From positions 84,994-148,993 of the forward strand of contig JACJZG010000010.1 of NCBI GenBank assembly GCA_020635715.1: a stretch of 64,000 nt of DNA. The letters run 5' to 3'. This DNA is from Flavobacteriales bacterium. Its GTDB lineage: Bacteria; Bacteroidota; Bacteroidia; Flavobacteriales_F; PHOS-HE28. A program made the position numbers and the translations under genes. Positions 25,780-34,588 of the stretch are shown here, one piece after another; position 1 is the stretch's first letter, and each line of letters starts with the position of its first letter. The notes beneath the pieces are model-generated. The model was not told where the DNA came from and made no database searches. It saw only the letters and a program-made list of their open reading frames with translations.

Positions 25780-27531
25780 ATGTACCGCACGCACACCTGT
25801 GGCGAACTCCGCCTTACCGACGCTGGAAGAACCGTGACCCTGGCCGGCTGGGTACAGCGCACCCGCGACCTTGGCGGCATGACCTTCGTGGACCTGCGCG
25901 ACCGTTATGGCATCACGCAGCTGGCCTTCCATCCCGGCGATGAGGTGAAGCAGGCCCTGGTGGCGCAGGCACGCACCCTCGGACGCGAGTTCGTGGTCCA
26001 GGTCAGTGGCCTGGTGACGGAGCGAGAGAGCAAGAACAGGAACATCCCCACGGGTGAGGTGGAGATCGTCGTGCAGGAGCTGAACATCTTGAACGGTGCA
26101 AAGCTCCCTCCCTTCACCATCGAGGAAGAGACGGACGGCGGCGATGAGCTGCGTATGAAGTACCGCTACCTCGACCTGCGTCGTCCCTCCGTGCGGAGCC
26201 ACTTCGAACTGCGGCATCGCATGGCCATCGCGGTGCGCAACTACCTCAGTGAGCAGCGCTTCCTGGAGGTGGAGACCCCGGTGCTGATCAAGAGTACACC
26301 CGAAGGAGCACGGGACTTCGTGGTACCGAGCCGCATGAACCGGGGCGAGTTCTATGCCCTGCCCCAGAGCCCGCAGACCTTCAAGCAGCTGCTGATGGTG
26401 GCGGGCTTCGACCGCTACTTCCAGATCGTGAAGTGCTTCCGTGACGAGGACCTGCGCGCCGACCGCCAGCCGGAGTTCACGCAGATCGACTGCGAGATGG
26501 CCTTCGTGGAACGCGAGGACATCCTGAAGACCTTCGAAGGCCTGGCGAAGCACCTGTTCAAGGCGATCCTGGACCGTGACTTCGCTGCGCCCTTCCCGCG
26601 CATGAGCTACGACGACGCCATGCGGGACTACGGCTGCGACAAGCCCGATCTGCGGTTCGGCATGAAGTTCACGGAACTGAACGACCTTGCACAAGGCAGT
26701 GGCTTCAAGGTCTTCGATGAGGCGGAGCTCGTTGTGGGCATCAACGCCGAAGGTTGCGCAGGATGGAGCCGAAAACAGACCGATGCGCTCATCGAATTCG
26801 TGAAGCGCCCCCAGATCGGCGCCACGGGCATCGTATTCCTGAAGTGGACCGAGGAAGGCCTTAAGAGCACGGTGGACAAGTTCTACGGCCCGGAGGTCCT
26901 CGCGCAATGGGCCGAACGTTTCGGCATGAAGACCGGCGATCTCGCCTGCATCATGGCCGGCCCGGCGGAGAAGACCCGCAAACAGTTGAACGAACTGCGC
27001 CTGCACCTCGGGGACCAGCTCGGGCTGAGGGATCCCTGGCGGTTCGAACCGCTCTGGGTGCTGGACTTCCCGTTGCTGGAGAAGGACGAGGCCTCGGGTC
27101 GCTGGCACGCGATGCACCACCCCTTCACCTCACCGATCCCCGAGCATGCGCACCTGCTGGAGCAGGATCCTGGCGCCGTGAAGGCGAACGCCTATGACCT
27201 CGTGATCAACGGGACGGAGATCGGTGGTGGCAGCATCAGGATCCACGACCGGGCGATGCAGGAGGCGATGTTCCGCGTGTTGGGCTTCACGGACGAGGAC
27301 GCGCGTTACAAGTTCGGCTTCCTGCTCGATGCGTTCGAATACGGTGCGCCGCCGCATGGTGGTGCCGCCTTCGGCTTCGATCGCTGGGTGGCGCTCTTCG
27401 GTGGCCGCAGCGACATCCGCGAGTTCATCGCCTTCCCGAAGAACAATGCGGGCCGGGATACGATGATCGATGCACCCAGCCGTCTGGATGCCGATCAGTT
27501 GTCCGAACTGGGCATCTCATCCGTTGGTTGA
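25780..27531 (+). CDS. aspS: Aspartyl-tRNA synthetase
   Basis: A 583-aa class II synthetase of the bacterial type, with the GAD insertion between motifs 2 and 3. The OB-fold anticodon-binding domain begins MYRTHTCGELRL and VTLAGWVQRTRDLGGMTFVD. Motif 1 region: YLSEQRFLEVETPVL. Motif 2: FRDEDLRADRQPEFTQID. Motif 3: AFGFDRWVALFGG, followed by the usual FPKNNAGRDTMIDAPS. The C-terminus overlaps the convergent M48 gene by 37 bases. Confidence 0.97.
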   Translation: MYRTHTCGELRLTDAGRTVTLAGWVQRTRDLGGMTFVDLRDRYGITQLAFHPGDEVKQALVAQARTLGREFVVQVSGLVTERESKNRNIPTGEVEIVVQELNILNGAKLPPFTIEEETDGGDELRMKYRYLDLRRPSVRSHFELRHRMAIAVRNYLSEQRFLEVETPVLIKSTPEGARDFVVPSRMNRGEFYALPQSPQTFKQLLMVAGFDRYFQIVKCFRDEDLRADRQPEFTQIDCEMAFVEREDILKTFEGLAKHLFKAILDRDFAAPFPRMSYDDAMRDYGCDKPDLRFGMKFTELNDLAQGSGFKVFDEAELVVGINAEGCAGWSRKQTDALIEFVKRPQIGATGIVFLKWTEEGLKSTVDKFYGPEVLAQWAERFGMKTGDLACIMAGPAEKTRKQLNELRLHLGDQLGLRDPWRFEPLWVLDFPLLEKDEASGRWHAMHHPFTSPIPEHAHLLEQDPGAVKANAYDLVINGTEIGGGSIRIHDRAMQEAMFRVLGFTDEDARYKFGFLLDAFEYGAPPHGGAAFGFDRWVALFGGRSDIREFIAFPKNNAGRDTMIDAPSRLDADQLSELGISSVG

Positions 27532-28613
27532 TCCGTTGTCGGATGTAGTTGCTCGAACAGGACCCCCAGACGATCGTTGGGCCTTTGCGGAACACCTAAC
27601 GATCCTGCGCGTTCCCGCGCCGCGGTGATGCGATCCTCCGTCAGCGGATGGCTGCTCAGGAAGGCCAGCACCTCAGGCACATCGATCGCTTCGCGCTCCA
27701 GGAGCTCGAGCAGCCGCACCATGGCCATGGGATCCAAGTCATTGGCGAACAACATCTCCTGACCAACACCATCCGCCTCGCTCTCCAACCCACGACCGTA
27801 ATCGAGGTTGCGCAACGCGTTCGCATTCTCCGCTACCAAGGTCACGACGGCGTTCACATCACCGATCAGCAGGGAGAGGAAGAGATACCCGGCCATGCTT
27901 CGGGCCATCATCCGCGTGCTATGCCGCTTCTCCACGTGCGTGGCCTCGTGCGCCAGCAGGGCCGCCAGCTCCTCGGCAGAGGACATCTTCTCCAGGATCC
28001 CGGTGAAGACCACGATATGGCCACCTGGTAGTGCGAAAGCGTTCACCTGGGCGTCCTCCACCACATGGTACCTCGGCTCAAAGCTCGGACTCAGGTCCAT
28101 CGCATCTCCGAACGCTTGCAACGCGATGGTCTTGTCGCGATCCTCATTCAATGCGAAGGCCATTTGCTGGTATGCGGCCTCCCCGATCCGCTCGTCCAGC
28201 GTCGACGGCACCACCAGGACCAGGCGCTCGGCCGCCCAGGGGAGTATCCAGAGGTAGGCGCACACGAGCAGGGCCACCACACCGAGGAAAAAGATCACCG
28301 GACCACTTCTCGCGAAAGAAAGGATGCGATCGTAGCCGCCCTGTCGACCTGTGTAACGCATCCGCAGAACGAAGCTCTTGATGAAGAGCTCATCCCGGAT
28401 GAGGAGGACGCGACGCGGATGGTCACCGAAGGATAAGCGCAGCATGCTGCTGCTCCGCTCCCATTCCATGCCCTTGTGCTCCAGCGGCCATTGGAACCTT
28501 GCTCCGTCGGGAAGCACCACCTCAAGCGAATTCAGATCGCTCACACGCACCGTGGCCTCCTGCGGCTTGCTGGTGACGCCGTCGTAGAATACCGCTGGTA
28601 TCTCGCGCTCCAC
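27495..28613 (-). CDS. M48-family membrane-associated metallopeptidase
   Basis: A 372-aa protein with an N-terminal ~120-residue domain, one membrane segment (VIFFLGVVALLVCAYLWILP) and an M48 catalytic domain: HEATHVEKRHSTR (HExxH) plus downstream GLESEADGVGQEML, which provides the glutamate ligand (ExxxD). It resembles BepA/YcaL-like or HtpX-like quality-control proteases. It starts with GTG one base after the DUF898 stop, so the two are translationally linked; this pairing recurs in bacteria. Its 3' end overlaps aspS. Confidence 0.86.
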   Translation of the reverse strand: MEREIPAVFYDGVTSKPQEATVRVSDLNSLEVVLPDGARFQWPLEHKGMEWERSSSMLRLSFGDHPRRVLLIRDELFIKSFVLRMRYTGRQGGYDRILSFARSGPVIFFLGVVALLVCAYLWILPWAAERLVLVVPSTLDERIGEAAYQQMAFALNEDRDKTIALQAFGDAMDLSPSFEPRYHVVEDAQVNAFALPGGHIVVFTGILEKMSSAEELAALLAHEATHVEKRHSTRMMARSMAGYLFLSLLIGDVNAVVTLVAENANALRNLDYGRGLESEADGVGQEMLFANDLDPMAMVRLLELLEREAIDVPEVLAFLSSHPLTEDRITAARERAGSLGVPQRPNDRLGVLFEQLHPTTDQPTDEMPSSDN

Positions 28614-28614
28614 C

Positions 28615-29577
28615 TCAGAAGAACACGCCGATGTCCATCAGGTCCCCCAGGTCATCCGCCATGGCGTTCTTATGCTCCTGTTCGGTCTGCACCACGGCGT
28701 TCAGGTCGGCATCGCCCTCCATCCGGATGTTCTCGAGGACGTAACGCATCGTACGCACCTCGACCCAGGCGAAGCCGATACCGAGCGTGAAGATGATGAT
28801 GAGCAGATTGACGACCATGAGCCCGAAGAAACCTCCGCCGGTCGCGGTGCTCTTGAAGTCGATCCGCCTGCCGTCCTGGAAGTTCCAGACCAGGTTGTTC
28901 ACGTAGTAATTGAAGAGATCGCGCTGCCACCAGAAGGCGTAGATGCCGAGCGTGAAAAGTGTGAGGAAGTAGCCTTTGAGGTTCAGCAGGAAGTACTCGG
29001 TACCATCTCCCTTGTACGCATATGAGGAGCTACCGTATCGCATATGGGAGAGCGTGTACCGGCGCACATTGATCGTGAACCAGCTCGCGTAGATGCCCAG
29101 GGTGATCAGGGTGAGCAGGCCGTCGCGCAGACAGATGCGATAGAGCTCCCTCAATTGGCCACGATACCCGAAATGGATGCCACGCCAGCTGCTCCGGCTG
29201 GACCGATAGCGCAGGGAACCATGGATGACCAATGGGATGAAGGCCAGCAGGCCAACGAACATCACCAGGATGCCGACAAGAACGATGGTGACCTCATTCA
29301 TCAACACCCCGACGATGTACGTGCCGTATATGAGGAGAAGCAGGGCGATGGCCTTTATGAAACCACGGAACATCTCGGAGCCGGTGCCGTGGAAGTGGAA
29401 TGGATGACCGTCAAGCTCGGTGTGTTCATAGTACCAGCTGAGCTTGCGTGCCTTCGCCCACGGGTAGTACAGGCCCAGTGTGATGAAGGTGAGCAGCATG
29501 TTCACGATCAGGACGACGAAGAGATCACCGCCCTTGCCCTTGAAAGCGAGGCGTTGCGTAGTTGAAGCTCCGAGCAT
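28615..29577 (-). CDS. DUF898 (YjgN-like) multi-pass membrane protein
   Basis: A 320-aa protein with six or more membrane segments. Three copies of the DUF898 motif are visible: LLTFITLGLYYPWAKARKLS, LLTLITLGIYASWFTINVRR and FLTLFTLGIYAFWWQRDLF, each followed by a charged loop. I chose the ATG at 29577 (MLGASTTQRLAFKGKGGD); codons upstream read through the spacer. It forms a two-gene unit with the M48 peptidase, suggesting it is the membrane partner or substrate of that peptidase. Biochemical role unknown. Confidence 0.83.
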   Translation of the reverse strand: MLGASTTQRLAFKGKGGDLFVVLIVNMLLTFITLGLYYPWAKARKLSWYYEHTELDGHPFHFHGTGSEMFRGFIKAIALLLLIYGTYIVGVLMNEVTIVLVGILVMFVGLLAFIPLVIHGSLRYRSSRSSWRGIHFGYRGQLRELYRICLRDGLLTLITLGIYASWFTINVRRYTLSHMRYGSSSYAYKGDGTEYFLLNLKGYFLTLFTLGIYAFWWQRDLFNYYVNNLVWNFQDGRRIDFKSTATGGGFFGLMVVNLLIIIFTLGIGFAWVEVRTMRYVLENIRMEGDADLNAVVQTEQEHKNAMADDLGDLMDIGVFF

Positions 29578-29689
29578 GGAGGAAGGATGGTTTGATGGTC
29601 CGGAAAGATAGAAGAAGGCATTCAAGCGCATCACCGCATGGAATAGATGGGGCGATCCGTGCGGCTGCTCTATCTTCCCGCACGATCCC

Positions 29690-30169
29690 ATGCGACACAC
29701 CTCGGACATCGACTACATCCGTGCTGCCATCGACCTGGCCCGGGAGGGTATGGAGCGCGGTGACGGCGGCCCCTTCGGATGCGTCATCGTGAAGAACGGC
29801 GTCATCATCGGTCGTGGCAACAACCGGGTGACCGGTTCGAACGACCCAACAGCACATGCCGAAGTGGTGGCGATCCGGGAAGCTTGCAGGCAGCTCGGTT
29901 CCTTCCAATTGGATGGTTGTGTGCTGTACACGAGCTGTGAACCGTGCCCCATGTGCCTCGGCGCGATCTATTGGGCACGGCCGGACCGCGTTGTCTTCGC
30001 CGGCACCCGTGTCGACGCCGCCGATGCGGGCTTCGACGACCAGCTCATCTACGACGAGCTGCCCCTTCCGTACAGCGAACGACGGATCCACACGGAACAT
30101 CTATTGCGTGAGGAGGCACAGGCGGTCTTCGAAGCCTGGAAGGCAAAGGAGGACAAGGTGCGTTACTGA
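29690..30169 (+). CDS. guaD: Guanine deaminase (CDA-fold nucleoside/nucleobase deaminase)
   Basis: A 159-aa zinc deaminase of the cytidine-deaminase fold. The catalytic HAE appears in PTAHAEVVAIREACRQLG and the PCxxC zinc site in TSCEPCPMCLGAIYWARP. The C-terminal segment AGFDDQLIYDELPLPYSERR and the total length match B. subtilis-type GuaD, which converts guanine to xanthine, better than tRNA adenosine deaminase TadA. Confidence 0.85.
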   Translation: MRHTSDIDYIRAAIDLAREGMERGDGGPFGCVIVKNGVIIGRGNNRVTGSNDPTAHAEVVAIREACRQLGSFQLDGCVLYTSCEPCPMCLGAIYWARPDRVVFAGTRVDAADAGFDDQLIYDELPLPYSERRIHTEHLLREEAQAVFEAWKAKEDKVRY

Positions 30170-30243
30170 TCGGAGAACGCGAGCTTTCCATCTTCGGGCA
30201 CCCGCGATCAGCCCACCTACGGATCCCGCGTCCAGGGGGCTTA

Positions 30244-30342
30244 TGTTGACCGTCCAGAGCTTCCCGCGGTACCATGCGGGACAGGCTCCAGCCAGGCGCT
30301 TTCGCGCCACCAAGTGCTTCCGCACTTGACGGTCGGTCAACA
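30244..30342 (-). ncRNA. Putative structured RNA element downstream of tRNA-Gln
   Basis: On the minus strand a closing helix (TGTTGACC...GGTCAACA, with an extra GACC on one side) encloses three hairpins in a row: CAAGTGC-GGAA-GCACTTG (30311-30328), GGCGC-GAAA-GCGCC (30295-30308) and CCCGC-8 nt-GCGGG (30263-30280). Two loops are GNRA tetraloops. The element lies directly behind the tRNA-Gln terminator and contains no convincing protein gene. It could be a small RNA, a processing structure, or a copy of a dispersed palindromic repeat; only the predicted pairing supports it. Confidence 0.35.
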
Positions 30343-30343
30343 A

Positions 30344-30367
30344 AAAACCCCGCTTCCGCGGGGCTTT
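30344..30367 (-). terminator. Intrinsic terminator of tRNA-Gln
   Basis: On the minus strand GCCCCGC-GGAA-GCGGGG followed by TTTTTTG, two bases after the tRNA 3' end. The sequence on both sides is also complementary (GGTCGGTCAACAAAA / TTTTGTTGACCGACC), so the stem can extend into the tRNA acceptor end. Confidence 0.75.
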
Positions 30368-30369
30368 TG

Positions 30370-30442
30370 TTGACCGACCAGGGCTCGAACCTGGACTCTT
30401 CTGAACCAAAATCAGACGTGTTGCCAGTTACACCATCGGTCA
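30370..30442 (-). tRNA. tRNA-Gln (anticodon TTG)
   Basis: On the minus strand the acceptor TGACCGA pairs with TCGGTCA. The anticodon stem TCTGA/TCAGA holds the loop TTTTGGT, giving anticodon TTG, which reads CAA/CAG. The T arm is CCAGG-TTCGAGC-CCTGG. No CCA is encoded; an A discriminator follows. An intrinsic terminator comes immediately after. Confidence 0.93.
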
Positions 30443-30532
30443 ATACCGCTTCGGCTGGCACCAAAGCGCGGCAAAAGTAAGCGATCGGGCGATGCCCACA
30501 CAATTGCACCGTGGCCCGGCCGGGACTTTCGG

Positions 30533-30540
30533 TATTTTCG
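30533..30540 (+). promoter_or_regulatory. Putative -7 box of the DUF2723 gene
   Basis: TATTTTCG, 64 bases upstream of the ATG at 30605. Confidence 0.35.
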
Positions 30541-30604
30541 CCGCCGTACGTCCCGTCCTTCCCGCTGAGGGTGTGGTCGTTACCGAATTCCCCGAACCCT
30601 GCGC

Positions 30605-33600
30605 ATGGACTATAAGAAGCTGAACGTCATCACCGGCTGGCTGGTGTTCCTGGTGGCCGCCTGGACCTACGTCACCACCATCGAACCCACGGCCAGTTTC
30701 TGGGACTGCGGGGAATTCCTGGCCACGGCGAACAAGCTGGAGGTGGGCCATCCGCCCGGAGCACCCTTGTTCATGATGATCGGCCGCGTGGCCAGTGCCT
30801 TCGTAGGTCCCGAGAACGTGCCCGTGGCCATCAACATGCTCAGCGCCCTGTGCAGTGCCTTCACCATCCTCTTCCTCTTCTGGACCATCACCCACATGGC
30901 CCACAAGGTGATCACGCGCGATGGCGATGAGCCGGGGACCGGTGGTGTGTTGGCCGTGCTCGGCAGTGGCATCGTTGGGGCGCTGGCCTACACCTGGAGC
31001 GACACCTTCTGGTTCAGCGCGGTGGAAGCCGAGGTCTATTCCATGTCGTCCCTGTTCACGGCGATCACCTTCTGGGCCATTCTCAAATGGGAGAACGTGG
31101 CGCATGAAGCACACAGCACGCGCTGGCTCATCCTCATCTGTTACCTCCTCGGATTGGGTATCGGTGTTCAGCTGCTGGCCTTGTTGTGCATCCCGCCGAT
31201 CGCCATGGTGTACTACTTCAAGCGGTACGAGACCACGCCGAAGGGCATCCTCACGGCCTTCGTGATCAGCGCCATCATCCTCGGCACCATCCAGAGCGTG
31301 ATCATCCCGGGTGTGGCCAAGGTGGCCGGCAAGTTCGAGCTGCTCTTCGTGAACGACCTCGGCCTGCCCTTCAACAGCGGCAACCTGTTCTACTTCCTCC
31401 TGCTGGCCACCTTGATCGTGCTGGGCCTTCGCTGGACGCAACGGACCGGTCGTGTGATCGCGAACACGGTGATCCTCGGCGTGACGGTGATCCTCATCGG
31501 ATACAGCACCTACGCCATGACCGTGATCAGGAGCCTGGCGAACCCGCCGATCGACGAGAACAACCCGGAGAACGTCTTCAACCTGGTGAGCTACCTCAAC
31601 CGGGAACAGTATGGGGACCGTCCCTTGTTGATCGGGCAGTTCTGGGACAGCCCATACGCAGCAGAGCGCAAGGATGGCTCTCCGGTGTACAGCGCGGTGT
31701 ACCGCATCGAGAAGAACGGTCGCCTCGTGAAGAACGAGTACGACGGATGGAGCGCCGAGCACTTCGTGGCGGAGAACCCCGGGCATACCATCGACCACGC
31801 CTATGTGATCACCGACCCTCGGAAGGGCACCGAAGTGGTTTACGAGCCTGAGTTCACCATGCTCTTCCCGCGGATGTACAGCTCCCAACGGAGCCACGTG
31901 GACGCGTACAAGGAATGGAGCGACTTCAAGGGCCGCCCCATGCGCTCGACGGACCGGGAAGGAAAGCCCACCGTGATCCACAAGCCGACCTTCGGCGAGA
32001 ACATGCGCTTCTTCTTCAGCTATCAGCTGGACTGGATGTACTGGCGATACTTCCTCTGGAATTTCGCCGGGCGACAGAACGACGTACAGGGCCATGGCAA
32101 CATCCTGGAGGGGAACTGGCTGAGCGGTGTGGATGTGATCGATGAGCAACGGCTGGGTTCGCAGGAGTTCCTGCCTTCGAGCATGACGGAGAACAAGGGC
32201 TACAACCGCTTCTACCTCCTTCCCCTGCTGCTGGGCATGATCGGCTTCATCCACCAGCTCGTGCGACATCCGAAGGACTGGGCGATCACCCTGATGCTGT
32301 TCTTCTTCACGGGTATCGCCATCGTGATCTATCTCAACCAGTATCCCTTCCAACCAAGGGAGCGGGACTATGCGTATGTGGGTTCATTCTATGCCTTCGC
32401 GGTGTGGATCGGCCTGGGCGTGCTGGCCTTGTACGACGCGGCCAGGACCATCACGCAGAAGGAGCTTGGCATGGCCGTTGGCGCGGCGGCCGGTCTGGGC
32501 GCCTTGAAGTACCTGGTGGAATGGGATGGTGACCATTCCATGTCGTACACGATCCTGTACATGGCCTTGCTGGGCGGTGCCGCCCTGCTGGCCGCGCATC
32601 TGCTCGGGCGGGTGGTGAAGAACAGCGTGGTGCATGCGACCCTGGCCACTGTTCTCGGCCTGGTCGTCCCCGTGGTGATGGTGGCCGATGGTTGGGATGA
32701 CCACGACCGAAGCACCCGCATGCCAGCGCGCGACCTTGCGTCGGATTACCTGGAGAGCTGCGCGCCGAACGCCATCCTCTTCACCAATGGCGACAATGAC
32801 ACCTTCCCGCTATGGTATGCTCAGGAGGTGGAAGGGATCCGCACCGATGTACGCGTCGTGAACCTCAGCCTGCTGAACACCGATTGGTACGCCGACCAGA
32901 TGCGCCGCAAGGCCTACGAGAGCGAACCCGTACCCATCATGATGGACCCCGGCAAGTACCGCCAGGGCACCCGCGATGTGGTGGCCTTGATCCCGCAGAG
33001 CAAGACGCATCGTGACCTGAAGGAGATGATGGACTTCGTGACCAACGACCGCAACATGCAGGTGCTATTCCAGCGCGGCGTGAAGGACGCGTGGTTCCCG
33101 ACGGACCTGTTCAGTTTGAAGGCGGACAGCGCCGCGGTGTTCGGATCCGGAACCCTGCAGGCAGGCGACTCCGGATGGGTGCCGCGCGTGGAGTGGAAGA
33201 TCGACCGTCAGGTGCTGTTGAAGAACAACCTCTTGCTCCTTGACATGCTGGCCAACAACGATTGGGAACGGCCCGTCTACTTCGCCGTCACGACGGGCCC
33301 CGACAGCTACATCAACCTGCAGGACCACTTCCAGCTCGAAGGCCTCACCTACCGTCTGGTGCCTGTGAAGACGCCGAACCGCAACCCGAACATGAACGGC
33401 CGCGTGGCCACGGACATCATGTATGACAACGTGATGAACAAGTTCAAGTGGGGCAACATGGACACGGACGGCGCGATCTACCTCGACGAGAACATCCTGC
33501 GCATGACCACCAACCTGCGCCTGCAGCTGAGCAGTCTGGCGGAAGCACTGATCACGGAAGGTCGTGATGAGGAGGCGCGGAAGGTCCTCGACCTCTCGTT

Positions 33601-33958
33601 GGAGATGATGCCGGAACGGAACGTGCCCTTCACGCGCATCATGCTGCCCACGGTGGAAGCGTACTATGACATCGGTGACACGGCGAAAGCCAATGCCATC
33701 TCCGAACGCTTGTTCACCATCATGGAGGAGAACATGGCACACTTCCTGAGCCTGGACCGGAGGTTCGTCGAGCGGTTGAGCGATGATATGGCCCTCACAC
33801 ACGCAGTGATGGGTCGCCTCACCACCGAGGCCATGCGCGCGGACAGCACCTTCGGCGAAGGCTTGAAAGAGCGGTTCGATACGATGGAGGAGCAGTACCA
33901 GGGCAAGTTGATGGAGTTGAATTCGGGCCGCCGTGCTGGGCAGCGCATGCGCTTCTGA
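30605..33958 (+). CDS. DUF2723 protein, TMEM260-like protein O-mannosyltransferase candidate
   Basis: A 1117-aa membrane protein. Roughly the first 680 residues hold a dozen or so membrane helices. The N-terminal signature TIEPTASFWDCGEFLATANK and VGHPPGAPLFMMIGR define DUF2723; the acidic D-C-G-E loop after TM1 is the presumed catalytic site of a GT-C glycosyltransferase fold. Human TMEM260, which shares this domain, O-mannosylates proteins, so a role in protein O-glycosylation of exported proteins is plausible. The C-terminal ~400 residues (from about SDYLESCAPNAILFTNGDND) are soluble and extracytoplasmic, ending in helices that resemble a TPR pair. The gene is followed after three bases by a polysaccharide deacetylase. 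Confidence 0.85.
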   Translation: MDYKKLNVITGWLVFLVAAWTYVTTIEPTASFWDCGEFLATANKLEVGHPPGAPLFMMIGRVASAFVGPENVPVAINMLSALCSAFTILFLFWTITHMAHKVITRDGDEPGTGGVLAVLGSGIVGALAYTWSDTFWFSAVEAEVYSMSSLFTAITFWAILKWENVAHEAHSTRWLILICYLLGLGIGVQLLALLCIPPIAMVYYFKRYETTPKGILTAFVISAIILGTIQSVIIPGVAKVAGKFELLFVNDLGLPFNSGNLFYFLLLATLIVLGLRWTQRTGRVIANTVILGVTVILIGYSTYAMTVIRSLANPPIDENNPENVFNLVSYLNREQYGDRPLLIGQFWDSPYAAERKDGSPVYSAVYRIEKNGRLVKNEYDGWSAEHFVAENPGHTIDHAYVITDPRKGTEVVYEPEFTMLFPRMYSSQRSHVDAYKEWSDFKGRPMRSTDREGKPTVIHKPTFGENMRFFFSYQLDWMYWRYFLWNFAGRQNDVQGHGNILEGNWLSGVDVIDEQRLGSQEFLPSSMTENKGYNRFYLLPLLLGMIGFIHQLVRHPKDWAITLMLFFFTGIAIVIYLNQYPFQPRERDYAYVGSFYAFAVWIGLGVLALYDAARTITQKELGMAVGAAAGLGALKYLVEWDGDHSMSYTILYMALLGGAALLAAHLLGRVVKNSVVHATLATVLGLVVPVVMVADGWDDHDRSTRMPARDLASDYLESCAPNAILFTNGDNDTFPLWYAQEVEGIRTDVRVVNLSLLNTDWYADQMRRKAYESEPVPIMMDPGKYRQGTRDVVALIPQSKTHRDLKEMMDFVTNDRNMQVLFQRGVKDAWFPTDLFSLKADSAAVFGSGTLQAGDSGWVPRVEWKIDRQVLLKNNLLLLDMLANNDWERPVYFAVTTGPDSYINLQDHFQLEGLTYRLVPVKTPNRNPNMNGRVATDIMYDNVMNKFKWGNMDTDGAIYLDENILRMTTNLRLQLSSLAEALITEGRDEEARKVLDLSLEMMPERNVPFTRIMLPTVEAYYDIGDTAKANAISERLFTIMEENMAHFLSLDRRFVERLSDDMALTHAVMGRLTTEAMRADSTFGEGLKERFDTMEEQYQGKLMELNSGRRAGQRMRF

Positions 33959-33961
33959 CCG

Positions 33962-34588
33962 ATGATACCGGCGCGGGTCCCACGCATCGTGCAGTGGCTC
34001 CTGCCCGGTTACACCTGGCGCATTCCCACGAAGGAACGGGTGCTCCACCTCACCTTCGATGACGGGCCGATCCCGGGCGTGACACCCTGGGTGCTGGATG
34101 TGCTGGCGCAGGCGGGAGCGAAGGCCACCTTCTTCTGCATCGGCCGCAACTGTGAGGCGGAGCCTCGGATACTGGACCGCATTCGTGCGGAGGGACATGG
34201 TGTGGGCGATCACACGTGGGACCACCCCCGGGGACGGCGGACCGACACCGAGACCTATCTCAAAAGCGTGGCCCGATCCTCGGAGTTGACCAGCCGCTCC
34301 GTGTTCCGCCCACCCTATGGAAGCTTGACCCGGGAACAGGCAAGGGCATTACGGGCGAACTATCGCATCGTGTTGTGGGATGTCCTCAGCGGCGACTATG
34401 ATCCGCGGGTGGATGCCGACGAATGCACCCGGCGCGTCATCACCCATGCCCTTCCTGGATCGATCGTCGTATTCCATGACAGCTTGAAAGCGGAATCCAC
34501 CTTGCGTGGCGCGCTGCCCAGGATCCTGGAGCACTTCAGCCAGGAAGGTTATCGGTTCGAGGCCCTGCCCTTCGCTATGGCGGGGTGA
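33962..34588 (+). CDS. Polysaccharide deacetylase (NodB domain, CE4)
   Basis: A 208-aa carbohydrate-esterase-4 protein. The NodB motifs are clear: LHLTFDDGPIPGVTP (catalytic Asp and metal Asp), GDHTWDHP (metal His pair HxxxH), FRPPYGSLT, then DVLSGDYDP and SIVVFHDS. It has no signal peptide, only a hydrophobic patch near the N-terminus. It could deacetylate peptidoglycan or an exported glycan. It lies three bases after the DUF2723 gene, suggesting cotranscription and a shared cell-surface-glycan theme. The last 14 bases overlap the convergent OmpA gene. Confidence 0.88.
   Translation: MIPARVPRIVQWLLPGYTWRIPTKERVLHLTFDDGPIPGVTPWVLDVLAQAGAKATFFCIGRNCEAEPRILDRIRAEGHGVGDHTWDHPRGRRTDTETYLKSVARSSELTSRSVFRPPYGSLTREQARALRANYRIVLWDVLSGDYDPRVDADECTRRVITHALPGSIVVFHDSLKAESTLRGALPRILEHFSQEGYRFEALPFAMAG

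Noticed and set aside
30101..30409. Minus-strand open frame of about 100 codons across tRNA-Gln and the hairpin element
   Set aside because: It starts inside the tRNA and ends opposite guaD; the stretch is better explained by RNA structure than by a protein.
30440..32353. Minus-strand open frame of about 637 codons opposite the DUF2723 gene
   Set aside because: It shadows a strongly conserved membrane protein and shows no motif, signal peptide or plausible composition.
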